Shown here piece by piece: positions 1-8,943 of a stretch of DNA of 64,000 bases (positions within the stretch are counted from its first letter, which is position 1; each line of letters starts with the position of its first letter). The translations under genes and the position numbers were made by a program. The notes under the pieces were generated by a model that made no database searches, was not told the origin of the DNA, and saw only the letters and a program-made list of their open reading frames with translations. The DNA is from Desulfobulbaceae bacterium UBA5611 (GTDB lineage Bacteria > Desulfobacterota > Desulfobulbia > Desulfobulbales > Desulfocapsaceae). The stretch lies in NCBI GenBank assembly GCA_002424635.1, contig DIKT01000010.1, forward strand, positions 53,750-117,749, read 5' to 3'.

Positions 1-1
1 T

Positions 2-322
2 GATGTCCCCTTGAGCCCCCGGCAGGTGGCGGCCAACATGATCCTGCGCTTTGTCCGGGGCGGCGGCAAGATCGTCAACGTCGCCACCCTGCTGGGCAGT
101 GATGCCGAGGTCATTGAGATCAAGGTTCCCCAGCGGGATCATTTTATCGACCTGCCCCTTAAAGAACTTTATTTTCCGCAAGGCTCCATTGTCGGCGCCA
201 TTATCCGCGAGGATCAGGTGATCATCCCGTCCGGCAAAACCAAGCTGCAGCCTGACGATAATCTGGTGGTCTTTTTTACCCATAAAGCGCTTTCCTCGCT
301 GGAAAGCCTCTTTCAAGAGTAG
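2..322 (+). CDS. trkA: Trk potassium uptake regulatory protein TrkA, C-terminal end (cut by window edge)
   Basis: The reading frame is open from the first bases of the window, so only the last 106 or so residues are seen. The visible part fits the end of an NAD-binding RCK (TrkA-N) domain followed by a TrkA-C domain: a run of beta strands with the pattern DAEVIEIKVP, then LPLKELYFPQGSIVGAI and a closing DNLVVFF strand. TrkA is the cytoplasmic NAD(H)-binding gating subunit that sits under the TrkH channel. The gene ends 13 bases before a trkH-type gene in the same direction, which is the usual trkA-trkH operon order and supports the call. The true start is outside the window. Confidence 0.85.
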   Translation, partial: DVPLSPRQVAANMILRFVRGGGKIVNVATLLGSDAEVIEIKVPQRDHFIDLPLKELYFPQGSIVGAIIREDQVIIPSGKTKLQPDDNLVVFFTHKALSSLESLFQE

Positions 323-335
323 GACTCAGTAAATA

Positions 336-1838
336 ATGCGCACCGGCGGTGTTTTCAATATTTTCGGCAAACTGCTGATCCTGATTTCCTTATGCCTGCT
401 GACGCCGATTCCCTTCAGTCTCTATTTTCATGACGGCATGACGCCGACCTTTCTGCTGTCGGCTGGTATCGGAGCCCTGCTTGGTCTGCTGTTTGTCGCT
501 CTTTTTGCCCCGGAAAAAGATCTTGGCTACCGGGATGGCTTTGCCGTAGTGGTCTTCAGCTGGCTGGGCCTGGCTTTTCTCGGGGCGCTGCCCTACTATT
601 TCTGCGGGGAGATGCCGCTGTTCGTCGATTGTTTTTTCGAGTCGATGTCCGGTTTTACCACCACCGGCTCCACCATTCTCTCCCAGGTAGAGGTTCTGCC
701 GCACAGCCTGCTCTTCTGGCGCTCGATGACCCACTGGCTGGGCGGCATGGGTATCATTGTCCTCTCATTAGCCATTCTGCCGCTGCTGGGTGTCGGCGGC
801 ATGCAGCTGTTTCAGGCGGAGATGCCGGGACCAACCAAGGACCGGCTGGCCCCCCGGATCCAGGATACCGCCCGCATCCTCTGGGGTGTTTACTTTCTCT
901 TTACCGTCATTCTCACTGTTCTGCTGCTGGTGGGCGGCATGAGCTTTTTCGATGCACTCTGTCACTCATTCTCCACCCTGGCGACCGGCGGTTTTTCTAC
1001 CCACTCCGCCAGTGTCGCTTATTTTGACTCCGCTTATATCGAGACGGTGATCATCATCTTCATGTTTCTGGCCGGCACCAATTTTACCCTGCATCACTCC
1101 GGTATTAATGGCCGATTTTCCGCCTACTGGCGCAATGAAGAGTTCCGTTTCTTTCTCAGCCTCTGCGTCGGGGCCACCCTGTTCATCGTGGCGGTCAACT
1201 CTTATCACCATGTCTATGCCACCTTTAGTCAGACCCTGCGCACAGCCGCCTTCCAGGTGATCGCCATTATCACCACCACCGGCTTTGGCACCGCCGACTT
1301 CGACCAATGGCCGCCTGCCCTCAAAATCCTTATGGTCTCTCTGATGTTTATCGGCGGCTGCGCCGGCTCCACCAGCGGCGGCATCAAGATGGTCCGTATT
1401 CTGCTGTTCTTCAAGTTTGCCCGCCTGCAGCTCAAGACCCTGGTCCACCCCCGCTCGATCGGCACTCTCAAATTCGGCAAGCTCAAGGTGCCGCCGGAGA
1501 TCATGGTCGCCATCCTGGGCTTTCTCGCCCTCCATATCGGCTTTTTTATACTGGCCAGCCTGGCGGTAACCGCCCTCGGCGTCGATATCATTACCGGCAC
1601 CACGGCCGTGATCACCACCTTAAATAATGTCGGTCCAGGCCTCAATCTGGTCGGCCCGGCCCAGAACTTCAGCGCTCTTCCTCCTTTAGCCAAGGCAATC
1701 TTGAGCTTTACCATGCTGGCCGGCCGTCTGGAACTCTATACGGTAGTAGTGCTGCTCACTCCCGATTTCTGGCAGATGGCGAGAAAGCCGGTATGGCGCT
1801 GGCAGATGGGTAAGACGGCCACAGCTTACAGGGGCTGA
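336..1838 (+). CDS. trkH: TrkH/KtrB-family potassium uptake membrane subunit
   Basis: A 500-residue, strongly hydrophobic protein with the four pore segments of the TrkH/KtrB family in order: SGFTTTGSTIL near residue 105, STLATGGFSTH near 215, ITTTGFGTADF near 310 and LNNVGPGLN near 430. The glycine in each filter segment is kept. Length matches the family (about 480-500). TrkH forms the inner-membrane potassium channel gated by TrkA, whose gene lies just upstream with a 13-base gap, so the two are almost certainly cotranscribed. No anomaly is seen. The subfamily (TrkH or TrkG) cannot be settled from sequence reading alone. Confidence 0.93.
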   Translation: MRTGGVFNIFGKLLILISLCLLTPIPFSLYFHDGMTPTFLLSAGIGALLGLLFVALFAPEKDLGYRDGFAVVVFSWLGLAFLGALPYYFCGEMPLFVDCFFESMSGFTTTGSTILSQVEVLPHSLLFWRSMTHWLGGMGIIVLSLAILPLLGVGGMQLFQAEMPGPTKDRLAPRIQDTARILWGVYFLFTVILTVLLLVGGMSFFDALCHSFSTLATGGFSTHSASVAYFDSAYIETVIIIFMFLAGTNFTLHHSGINGRFSAYWRNEEFRFFLSLCVGATLFIVAVNSYHHVYATFSQTLRTAAFQVIAIITTTGFGTADFDQWPPALKILMVSLMFIGGCAGSTSGGIKMVRILLFFKFARLQLKTLVHPRSIGTLKFGKLKVPPEIMVAILGFLALHIGFFILASLAVTALGVDIITGTTAVITTLNNVGPGLNLVGPAQNFSALPPLAKAILSFTMLAGRLELYTVVVLLTPDFWQMARKPVWRWQMGKTATAYRG

Positions 1839-1899
1839 TTGAAGAAAAAGGAGGACGTTGTGGCTTGATTGCTTTATTAAACTTTGATACACTCCCAAG

Positions 1900-2122
1900 A
1901 TGCTCAGACAACCACGACTCGACCTCCCCGACCTGCTTTATCATGTTATCATTCGCGGTATCGACCGTAACACAATCTTTCATGATGACCACGATCGACG
2001 CAACTTTCTTGATCGCTTCAGCAACCTGCTGACTCAAACCAACACAGAACGCTGCGCCTTTGTCATTACCCCTATTATTTCGATATATTAGCCTGCTCCA
2101 AGCAGACTGAGATGCCCCTATC
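1900..2122 (+). pseudogene. REP-associated (Y1/HUH) transposase, N-terminal remnant
   Basis: The open part (1900-2091, 63 residues) starts LRQPRLDLPDLLYHVIIRG followed by IDRNTIFHDDHDRRNF, the conserved N-terminus of RAYT/IS200-like Y1 transposases (typically R(I)E(Y)PG..YHV..RGN....IF.DD.DR..F). The conserved block that should read roughly MPNHFHLL is damaged: the frame ends ITPIISIY-stop, while the next frame reads PYYFDILACSKQTEMPLSPE, so there is a frameshift near 2070 and the histidines of the metal site are lost. The frame then stops again near 2130. It cannot be active. A matching downstream piece of the same family lies at 4462-4506, on the far side of a histidine kinase gene. Confidence 0.75.
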
Positions 2123-2178
2123 ACCGGAATAGATATTTTTTACCAGATATATACAGGCCGCTTTAACACGGGAATCAG

Positions 2179-4425
2179 ATGAGAATGACCATGGAAAAAC
2201 TCCTTCAATCAGCAAGGTACATAAAAGAGAACCCATCAATTCCTTTCCTTCCTCTTGGTTCTGACAATGAATTGGCCCCTGTCGCTGATTTCATAAATGA
2301 ACTGCTGCAGGAAAACAGGCTCCTTCGCCAAGACAATGAGACCTCCAACCACTATATTCGGCAGAAGATTGATCAACTCCTGCAGGTCATCGGGACCATT
2401 CCTTTGCGCCCGGAAGAGCTCGACAACGTAAGTCTTATTCAGCTTGACCCCATCGGCATAATAACAGAGTCATTCTCTCAGATACTTGATCATCAGCGCC
2501 AGACAAATGATCAGCTGGAACTGGCCATGGACGAGACACAGGCCATTTTTAAGTCAGTAGGCGGCGGACTGCTTGTCTTGGATGCCCACAAGAAAATTAT
2601 TGCCCATAACCACACACTCGAACAGATGTTCGACATCAAAGAAGCTCAGATTTGTGGATTGACATGTTCAGATATCATCTGTAAAGGCTCCCTCCTCGAA
2701 CCATGTCCTTTTGAAGAGCTGCTTCAAACAGGGCGGACGGTTTCAAGAGTAGCCTGTTTTAAGGTACAGCCAGGGCACTACAATATCGTGGCCACGCCGG
2801 TTAAAGACAGAAACAATAAAATTGTCCGTGTGGTCATTCTTTATACTGATATAACCGAACTGATGGCGACCAAAGAAGCTGTGGCCAATGAAAAAGAACG
2901 CCTTGCCCTCACCCTGAGAAGTATCGCTGAAGGAGTTGTGGCAACGGATTCAGACGGCGGCATAACCCTTATGAATAAAGTGGCGGAGGAACTGACAGGC
3001 TGGTCCAGGGGTGAGGCTCTGGGCAGGGCTGTCTGCCAGATCATTAACATCCAGAAGAAAGAAGAGACGGATTCATGCCCGGATATTTTCAAAAAGATCC
3101 TGAGCCATAACTCCGGTTTCAAACGGGTAAGCCAGACAACCCTCATATCACGCAACGGCCAGGAAAGGCTCATCTCTCTCAGCGCCGCCCCCATAAGAAA
3201 AGAGACGCAGTCGTTACCCTCCGGCTCCATTCTCGTTTTCCGGGATATTACCCAGGAAAAAAAGATGGAGCTGAAAATTATCAACGCCCAAAGGATAGAA
3301 TCCCTCGGTATTGTGGCCGGTGGAATTGCCCATGACTTTAATAACCTGCTCACTGCCATCCTTGGCAATATCTCTCTGGCAAAACTTCTGGTTGACGGCA
3401 ATGATAAAATTGTCACACTTCTTAATCACACGGAACAAGCATCTTGCCGAGCCAAAAACCTGACCAATCAACTACTTACTTTTGCCAAAGGCGGGGCCCC
3501 GGTTACTACTCTCACTTCGACACGCAGCCTTATAGAAGAATCAGCTCGATTTTCGTCGAGCGGCTCAAACATAACATGCCACTTTTTTATCCCCGATAAC
3601 TTATGGCATATCAAGGTTGACGAGGGGCAGATTGGCCAGGTTATCCAGAATCTTGTTATTAATGCCGTCCAGGCCATGATAAATGGAGGGTCCGTTGTCA
3701 TCGGCGCCGACAATATTATTCTTGACAAGAATAATGAAAATTCTCTGCGAGCCGGTAGATATATCAAGATATATGTCAAAGACAGTGGTGAGGGAATTGA
3801 GAGCCAGCATCTTGATAAAATCTTTGAGCCCTATTTCACAACAAAAGAAACAGGCCATGGCCTTGGTTTGGCAATCTGCTACTCAATCATCAAAAAACAT
3901 GATGGTCTTATCACGGTAGAATCAGAGCAAGGAACCGGGTCAATTTTTTCACTCTATCTGCCGGCAGCAGATCAACAACTGTTTGAACTATCAGGGCAGG
4001 AACTCCAACCTGAAAAAAAGGAATCAACACTACCGAGACATGACAAATTGCTGGTCATGGATGATGAAGCAATAATCAGAGACATTGCCTCCCAGATGCT
4101 CAATTATCTTGGCTACAGCGTTGAGCTGGCAAGCGACGGGCAAGAAGCCTTAACAAAGTACCGCCAGGCCGTTAAACAAGGAGTCCCTTTTGCGGCCGTG
4201 ATTATGGATCTGACCATCCCGGGGGGAATGGGCGGCAAAGAGACAATGGAACATCTTCTTCGCATGGACCCTGAAATAAAAGCTATTGTCTCCAGTGGGT
4301 ATGCCCACGATCCAATAATGGCTGATTTCAGAATGCATGGATTTAAAGGAGTGCTGCCCAAGCCTTTCAGCATGGATAAACTCAGCAACATTCTGAAAAG
4401 AGTATTAAACGATAGCGACTATTAA
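2179..4425 (+). CDS. Hybrid sensor histidine kinase (PAS-PAS-HisKA-HATPase-receiver)
   Basis: A 748-residue cytoplasmic hybrid kinase with no evident membrane segment. Order: N-terminal helical part to about 115; PAS 1 about 118-233 with several cysteines (TCSDIICKGSLLEPCPF); PAS 2 about 239-365; HisKA with the phosphorylated His385 in GIAHDFNNLLTAILGN; HATPase about 480-605 with NAVQAM, DSGEGIE and ETGHGLGLAIC boxes; a receiver about 625-745 with acidic pocket MDDE, phospho-acceptor Asp677 in IMDLTIP and the conserved lysine in LPKPF. Start chosen at 2179; ATGs at 2185 and 2191 are alternatives. The gene looks AT-richer than trkH and sits between two pieces of a transposase, suggesting acquisition. 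The signal and output partner are unknown. Confidence 0.9.
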   Translation: MRMTMEKLLQSARYIKENPSIPFLPLGSDNELAPVADFINELLQENRLLRQDNETSNHYIRQKIDQLLQVIGTIPLRPEELDNVSLIQLDPIGIITESFSQILDHQRQTNDQLELAMDETQAIFKSVGGGLLVLDAHKKIIAHNHTLEQMFDIKEAQICGLTCSDIICKGSLLEPCPFEELLQTGRTVSRVACFKVQPGHYNIVATPVKDRNNKIVRVVILYTDITELMATKEAVANEKERLALTLRSIAEGVVATDSDGGITLMNKVAEELTGWSRGEALGRAVCQIINIQKKEETDSCPDIFKKILSHNSGFKRVSQTTLISRNGQERLISLSAAPIRKETQSLPSGSILVFRDITQEKKMELKIINAQRIESLGIVAGGIAHDFNNLLTAILGNISLAKLLVDGNDKIVTLLNHTEQASCRAKNLTNQLLTFAKGGAPVTTLTSTRSLIEESARFSSSGSNITCHFFIPDNLWHIKVDEGQIGQVIQNLVINAVQAMINGGSVVIGADNIILDKNNENSLRAGRYIKIYVKDSGEGIESQHLDKIFEPYFTTKETGHGLGLAICYSIIKKHDGLITVESEQGTGSIFSLYLPAADQQLFELSGQELQPEKKESTLPRHDKLLVMDDEAIIRDIASQMLNYLGYSVELASDGQEALTKYRQAVKQGVPFAAVIMDLTIPGGMGGKETMEHLLRMDPEIKAIVSSGYAHDPIMADFRMHGFKGVLPKPFSMDKLSNILKRVLNDSDY

Positions 4426-4461
4426 TACTGTCGGCCGGGAAAAGGGAAAGAAGGGACGTTG

Positions 4462-4506
4462 TTGCCTTACATCCATCTCAACCCCTTACGCGCCGGTCAA
4501 AACTAG
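4462..4506 (+). pseudogene. REP-associated transposase, C-terminal motif remnant
   Basis: A short frame reads LLPYIHLNPLRAGQN then stop. YIHLNPLRAG is the hallmark late motif of RAYT-type Y1 transposases (usually RYI.LNPVRAG). It is in the same overall frame as the fragment starting at 1900. Nothing upstream in this frame extends the similarity convincingly. The simplest reading is the distal part of the same transposase gene, separated by about 2.3 kb that contains only the hybrid kinase gene. Confidence 0.55.
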
Positions 4507-4577
4507 AAACTGGCGCTCACAAAACAGTAGATGCTGAATTGCAGAGAGCGGAATAAGTTCGTCTTCGGTGAACACCA

Positions 4578-4772
4578 TCAACCCTTGGTGGTTCGGGATT
4601 TCTGCGCCGCCAGGCGCTTCCGGCCTTCCGGCTCGACCAGATAATTTTCCGGGGTCACCACCTTTTCTCCCGTCTCTTCCTCCAACTTCTCCCGCGCTTC
4701 TCCGGCAATGCGGTACGCGCGCCTGTCTGCCTGAAAATTTTCAAACAGCCGCCTCGGCCAGTGAGCAGGGCC
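4578..4772 (-). pseudogene. C-terminal tail of a DinD/Bro-like protein (remnant)
   Basis: Read on the minus strand in the frame ending at the stop codon 4580-4578, the sequence gives a smooth, charged, helical tail: RRAYRIAGEAREKLEEETG then EKVVTPENYLVEPEGRKRLA. The pattern GEAR..LE..TG..VVT.ENYL resembles from memory the end of DinD/Bro-N-type (phage antirepressor-like) proteins. It has no start codon of its own and joins, out of frame, the truncated regulator upstream. Family assignment is tentative; that this is a decayed C-terminus rather than noise is more secure. Confidence 0.4.
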
Positions 4773-5023
4773 TGAAGCTCGGCCAGGCTGAACCAGAGGC
4801 CGGGCAGCTCGTACTGATCACCACCTTCCCGGTCCAGGATATAGCCGTTTTGCCTCTTCTCGTAACGAATGGGCGCGGCCAACTCATGGCGCAGTTTAGC
4901 AATCATCCGTTTGACCGTGGGCTGGGAGCATTCCATCTGCCTCTCCAGTTCACGCATGGTGATCGGATAACGATGGGCACGAAAAATGTCATACAGTTGA
5001 TAGATACGGTCAAACTGGTTCAT
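4655..5023 (-). pseudogene. Truncated WYL/DeoR-type transcriptional regulator (N-terminal HTH part)
   Basis: From ATG at 5023 the frame reads MNQFDRIYQLYDIFRAHRYP, then ITMRELERQMECSQPTVKRM: a winged-helix HTH of the YafY/WYL class. It continues to ELPGLWFSLAELQALL, the linker that precedes the WYL domain in intact members, which are about 320 residues long. Past about 4770 the frame turns to arginine-rich nonsense and ends at 4655, while a different frame carries an unrelated tail (4578-4772). The WYL effector domain is missing, so this is a broken gene. An ATG at the far upstream end (5044) is possible but lies outside the conserved start. Confidence 0.7.
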
Positions 5024-5044
5024 TGTTTTCTCCGGTAGAGGCAA

Positions 5045-5435
5045 GAATGGAGATCAGAACTTGCACTTTTGCCTTTGCCATTGAAGAAAGCAACTGTTTT
5101 ATGCAAAATTCACAAAATAATGAATTTCCAGCAAATATTGCCTTATTAATTCTAAAATGATGGCCTCTGAAAGAAAACCAGGGAATATCGGATAGCGGGG
5201 GGCAGAATAATTCCTGCATTGTATTCGACCACCTGGTATCATGGCGAATTTTCGCGATCATTCCTTTTGGGTCTTTGGTGACTACGTGTATACGAAAAAC
5301 TTTCAAATCAACCGTCTGTTTGATTATCTGTACAACTATCACAAGTTCCTCTTGAGAGAGGTTATTGGATTGCTAACATTTATCTACCTAAAAGAACGTA
5401 TGTTTTCTTAATTTATCAAGCTGTTTTATTGCACC
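5045..5435. other. AT-rich intergenic stretch, no gene seen
   Basis: About 390 bases between the broken regulator and the PAS-LuxR gene. A 110-codon minus-strand frame crosses it but has no recognisable domain or ribosome site, and it runs into the regulator remnant out of frame, so it is not called. The stretch must hold the promoter of the PAS-LuxR gene, but no convincing -35/-10 pair was picked out. Confidence 0.4.
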
Positions 5436-5468
5436 ATGTTGTGCGAGGAACTCAGAGAGGCAACTGAT

Positions 5469-8330
5469 ATGCACATGAATGCATCATATGATGACCTGAT
5501 ACAAAAAATCGCTGAGCTTGAAAAGCGCAACGAGGAACTGGAGCATTTTGCCGACAGTTTTCGTGTTGCCCTTGCTCCCATGATGCTGACAGGTCTTGAT
5601 GGCCATTTTCTTGAGGTCAATGACGCTTTCTGCCAAAATTTAGGCTACAGCCAGAATGAGCTGCTGCAAATGCGGGTCATGGATCTGCTCCCCACATCGC
5701 AGTGCGAGCTATTTCAAAAAAAGCTGGTCATGCTCGATCAAGCGGAAAACATGACTTTTGAAGCTGATTATTTGCACAAAGACGGCTCGCCCATTTCTTT
5801 TTCCCTATTTGCAAGAGTTGTCACACATAACGGAATATCGGTGATTCAAATCATCGCCCATGACATCACCGCGCGTAAACTTGCCGAAGACGCGCTGCAA
5901 AAGAGCGGCGAACAGCTCCGGCGGGTTCAGGAAATAGCACATCTGGGCAGCTGGGAGCTTGACTTGGACGAAAAGAGGCTCGTCTGGTCCGATGAGACCT
6001 ACCGCATTTTCGGCATCGAGCCCCAGGAGTTTGAGTCCACCTACGAGGCCTTTCTCGAACGAGTCCATCCCGAGGATCGGGACGCGGTGACGGCAGCCTA
6101 CACAGATTCCATTCGGGAAAACAGCGACACCTATGAGATCGTGCACCGGGTGACCCGCAAAAACAGCGGCGAGATACGCTTTGTTCGCGAACGATGCCAC
6201 CATGAACGAGACAGCAAAGGCTGTATCATCCGTTCCTTTGGCATGGTGCACGATATTACCGAACAACAGCAGGATCATATTAAGCAGCGCCGCCTGCACA
6301 AGCTGAACCAACACTACCTGGACACGGTGCAGACCATCATGATGACCTTGGACCGCGAGGGGCGCATCACGATGATTAACCCCAAAGGGTGTGAAATATT
6401 GGGGTATACCGAGGAGGAACTATTAGGAAAAAACTGGTTTACGACCTGCCTGGTCCAGTCGGAAGGAGTGGAAACGATCCTGCAGGTATTTCGGCAGCTC
6501 GTGAGCGGCGAGATAGCGGCAGCGGAATACTTCGAGAATAGCGTCCGCCGCCGGGATGGAGCGACACGGATCATCGCCTGGCATAACTCCCTGCTTACCG
6601 ACGAAAACGGCAATTGCACCGGCACCCTCAGCTCCGGGGAGGATATTACCATGCGCCGTGAGACGGAAGAGGAACTTCGGCAGCACCGAGAACACCTGGA
6701 AAAGCTGGTGCATGAACAGACCGCCGCCCTTTTAGCCTCGGAAACATTATACAGAAAGATGTTTGAGCTGGCTCCGCAATCCATAGTGATCATCGACCCA
6801 CTGACCGGCATGATGGTTGATTTCAATACCTGCGCCTATGAAAACTTGGGTTACAGTCTGGAAGAATTTCAGAAGCTCACCGTTGCCGATTTCGAGGCAA
6901 ATGAATCACCGGAAGATGTCAAGGCGCACATTGAAAAAATCCTGAAGAAGGGATTCGATTGTTTCGAGACAAAGCACAGGAAGAAAAACGGCGAGGTGCG
7001 TGATATTGAAGTCAGAGTGGCTACCGTACATGTCGGTGGAAAATTCCTATTGCAGAGCATGTATTCAGACATTACTGAACGTAAGGAGTCGCAGAAGAAA
7101 ATCCGGCAGAGCAGTGAACAACTCATGACCCTGATCAACGCCACTCCCGATATCATCTGCTTCAAAGACGGCCAGGGACGGTGGCTGAAAGCCAACCAGG
7201 CCGACCTGCAGATTTTTGAACTGGAAGGGGTGAGCTACCACGGAAAAACCGACCGCGAACTGGCCGATTACAGCGGGTTTTACCGGGACGCTTTCCTCGC
7301 CTGCGAGGATTCCGACGAGATTACCTGGAAGAAAAAAGAATTGACCATCATAGAAGAAACCATTCCCCGACCGGACGGGAGCTGCAAGGTGTACGAGGTC
7401 ATCAAGGTGCCGCTGTTTCATCCTGACGGGAGCCGCAAGGCCCTTGTCGTCCTCGGGCGCGACATCACCGAGCGCAAACAGGCGGAGAAAGCAATGCAAA
7501 AAAGCCGTGAGCAGCTCGTTACCCTGATCAATGCCTCGCCGGACATCATATGTTTCAAGGACGCCCAGGGACGGTGGCTGATGGCCAACGAAGCTGCCTT
7601 GCGCCTTTTTGAATTGGAGCATACGGAATATATGGGCAAAACCGAAACCGAACTGGCTGACTACAGCCCCTTTTACCAGGAGGCCTTCCAATTCTGCACG
7701 GTCACGGACGAGCAGACATGGCGTAAAAAGGCGCTGAACCGTTTCTCAGAGCGGATTCTCCTGCCCGATGGTACTACCCGCATTTTAGATTTCGTCAAGG
7801 TGCCTCTGTTTCATGCCGACGGTCGCCGCAATGCTTTGGTGGTCATGGGCCGCGATATAACCAACACCGTGAAGGTCACGGAGGAGCTGCAGGAAAAAAC
7901 CAGGAAAATCCAAGACACAAATATTGCCCTCCAGGTTCTCATCGACCGGCAGAACGACAAATGCCATGATTTCGAGCGGCAGATCCAGGCCACGCTGAAC
8001 CGGCTCGTCATCCCGTATCTTGAGGGCCTCTCCCACACCAATATGGATGATCAGGGGCGGGAATATGTTCAACTGATCAAGGGCCATATCCACTCGGTGA
8101 CCGACTCCTTCTGTCGGAGCCTCGAGACCCCGGCCCTTGGCCTGAGCCCCAAGGAGCTGCTGGTGGCGGATCTGGTCAGAAAAGGTAAAAGCTCCGCAGA
8201 TATCGCCAAATTACTTGACCTGAGTGTGCGCACAGTGGAGGCGTATCGCAACTCCATTAGGAATAAGTTAAAAATCACCGGTAAAAGTATAAATATGAAT
8301 GTGTATCTGAACAAGAGATTCAGTAATTAA
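5469..8330 (+). CDS. Multi-PAS sensor with C-terminal LuxR-type DNA-binding domain
   Basis: About 953 residues. After a short coiled N-terminus there are six PAS/PAC units in a row (roughly 30-145, 150-265, 280-400, 425-545, 550-670, 685-800), then a coiled linker and a LuxR-type HTH (SPKELLVADLVRKGKS then SADIAKLLDLSVRTVEAYRN) at the very end. There is no kinase or cyclase domain, so ligand or redox sensing appears coupled straight to DNA binding. PAS 5 and 6 are clearly a recent internal duplication (both contain LINA.PDIICFKD.QGRWL and KVPLFH.DG). Start chosen at 5469 because AGAGAGG lies at 5455-5461; an ATG at 5436 would add 11 residues. The target genes are unknown; the neighbouring chemoreceptor and GGDEF-EAL genes are candidates by position only. 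Confidence 0.85.
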   Translation: MHMNASYDDLIQKIAELEKRNEELEHFADSFRVALAPMMLTGLDGHFLEVNDAFCQNLGYSQNELLQMRVMDLLPTSQCELFQKKLVMLDQAENMTFEADYLHKDGSPISFSLFARVVTHNGISVIQIIAHDITARKLAEDALQKSGEQLRRVQEIAHLGSWELDLDEKRLVWSDETYRIFGIEPQEFESTYEAFLERVHPEDRDAVTAAYTDSIRENSDTYEIVHRVTRKNSGEIRFVRERCHHERDSKGCIIRSFGMVHDITEQQQDHIKQRRLHKLNQHYLDTVQTIMMTLDREGRITMINPKGCEILGYTEEELLGKNWFTTCLVQSEGVETILQVFRQLVSGEIAAAEYFENSVRRRDGATRIIAWHNSLLTDENGNCTGTLSSGEDITMRRETEEELRQHREHLEKLVHEQTAALLASETLYRKMFELAPQSIVIIDPLTGMMVDFNTCAYENLGYSLEEFQKLTVADFEANESPEDVKAHIEKILKKGFDCFETKHRKKNGEVRDIEVRVATVHVGGKFLLQSMYSDITERKESQKKIRQSSEQLMTLINATPDIICFKDGQGRWLKANQADLQIFELEGVSYHGKTDRELADYSGFYRDAFLACEDSDEITWKKKELTIIEETIPRPDGSCKVYEVIKVPLFHPDGSRKALVVLGRDITERKQAEKAMQKSREQLVTLINASPDIICFKDAQGRWLMANEAALRLFELEHTEYMGKTETELADYSPFYQEAFQFCTVTDEQTWRKKALNRFSERILLPDGTTRILDFVKVPLFHADGRRNALVVMGRDITNTVKVTEELQEKTRKIQDTNIALQVLIDRQNDKCHDFERQIQATLNRLVIPYLEGLSHTNMDDQGREYVQLIKGHIHSVTDSFCRSLETPALGLSPKELLVADLVRKGKSSADIAKLLDLSVRTVEAYRNSIRNKLKITGKSINMNVYLNKRFSN

Positions 8331-8367
8331 GCAAACAAACCGGCTAAAAAATCACCATTGAATAGTG

Positions 8368-8500
8368 CCTTTTGCAAAATGAGAATTTTTGTGCGAAATC
8401 AAGGCATGCGAAACATTTTCCCGTAGATATCAAGCTGATATTTCGTTGATAAAATATTGGGCATAACGCAAAAATTAGACTAAAAAGTCATTTTGCCAGA
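8368..8500 (+). repeat. Diverged relative of the 143-bp inverted-end element
   Basis: This stretch lines up along its length with the element at 59623-59765: shared blocks include AAGGCATG, a GATATC centre, GATAAAAT and GCATAACG in the same order and spacing. Its ends are inverted repeats of their own (GCAAAATGA near 8373 and TCATTTTGCC near 8488). It starts about 40 bases after the stop codon of the PAS-LuxR gene. The resemblance was judged by eye, so it is weaker than for the two 143-bp copies. Confidence 0.5.
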
Positions 8501-8618
8501 GATTCAATAAAGATTCACATTCTTAATATCTCCCGCCACAAAGCATTCTACCACTGTATTTCCTACCGCAATATATCGACATTCTCCCAGTATTGACAGG
8601 CCGCATAGCATATGATTA

Positions 8619-8912
8619 TTGGCTGGAAAACAGTTATTAACCGGCATGGATTATTATCAGGTTCGAGGCTGGCTGGCCTGGCATCATCATATGGCCATGG
8701 TGATGATGTCTACACTCTTTCTGTTGGAAACCAGAACGGAACAGAAGAAGTCGTACCCGTTACTCAGTTGTCCAGACATTGCTAAATTGCTTGTTCACTT
8801 TCTTCCACGGAGGGATATAACTCAGGACGAAGTCCCCCGGCAGATAAATGTCAGGCCTCGGAAAAGGCACTCAACCATTGACTCCGCACACAAACGGCAG
8901 AGCGATGGGTAA
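8619..8912 (+). pseudogene. IS transposase (IS701/IS4-like), C-terminal remnant
   Basis: The frame contains MDYYQVRGWLAWHHHMAMVM, the YxVRxWxxWHxHxxLVM signature found near the C-terminus of DDE transposases of the IS701/IS4 group, followed by the usual tail (CPDIAKLLVHFLPRR, then RKRHSTIDSAHKRQ). The catalytic DDE core and the whole N-terminus are missing, and a stop precedes the fragment in frame at about 8613, so it is a leftover. The end of the fragment abuts the chemoreceptor gene at 8944. No terminal inverted repeat was recognised. Confidence 0.7.
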
Positions 8913-8943
8913 TGTGACAAGAAGAATTAAAGGAGAATTTATC

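Noticed and set aside
966..1714. Two long minus-strand frames inside trkH
   Set aside because: Shadows of a strongly biased coding strand; their translations have no recognisable family and trkH is intact.
5010..5342. 110-codon minus-strand frame between the regulator remnant and the PAS-LuxR gene
   Set aside because: No family, no ribosome site, and it overlaps the regulator remnant out of frame; AT-rich chance opening is more likely.
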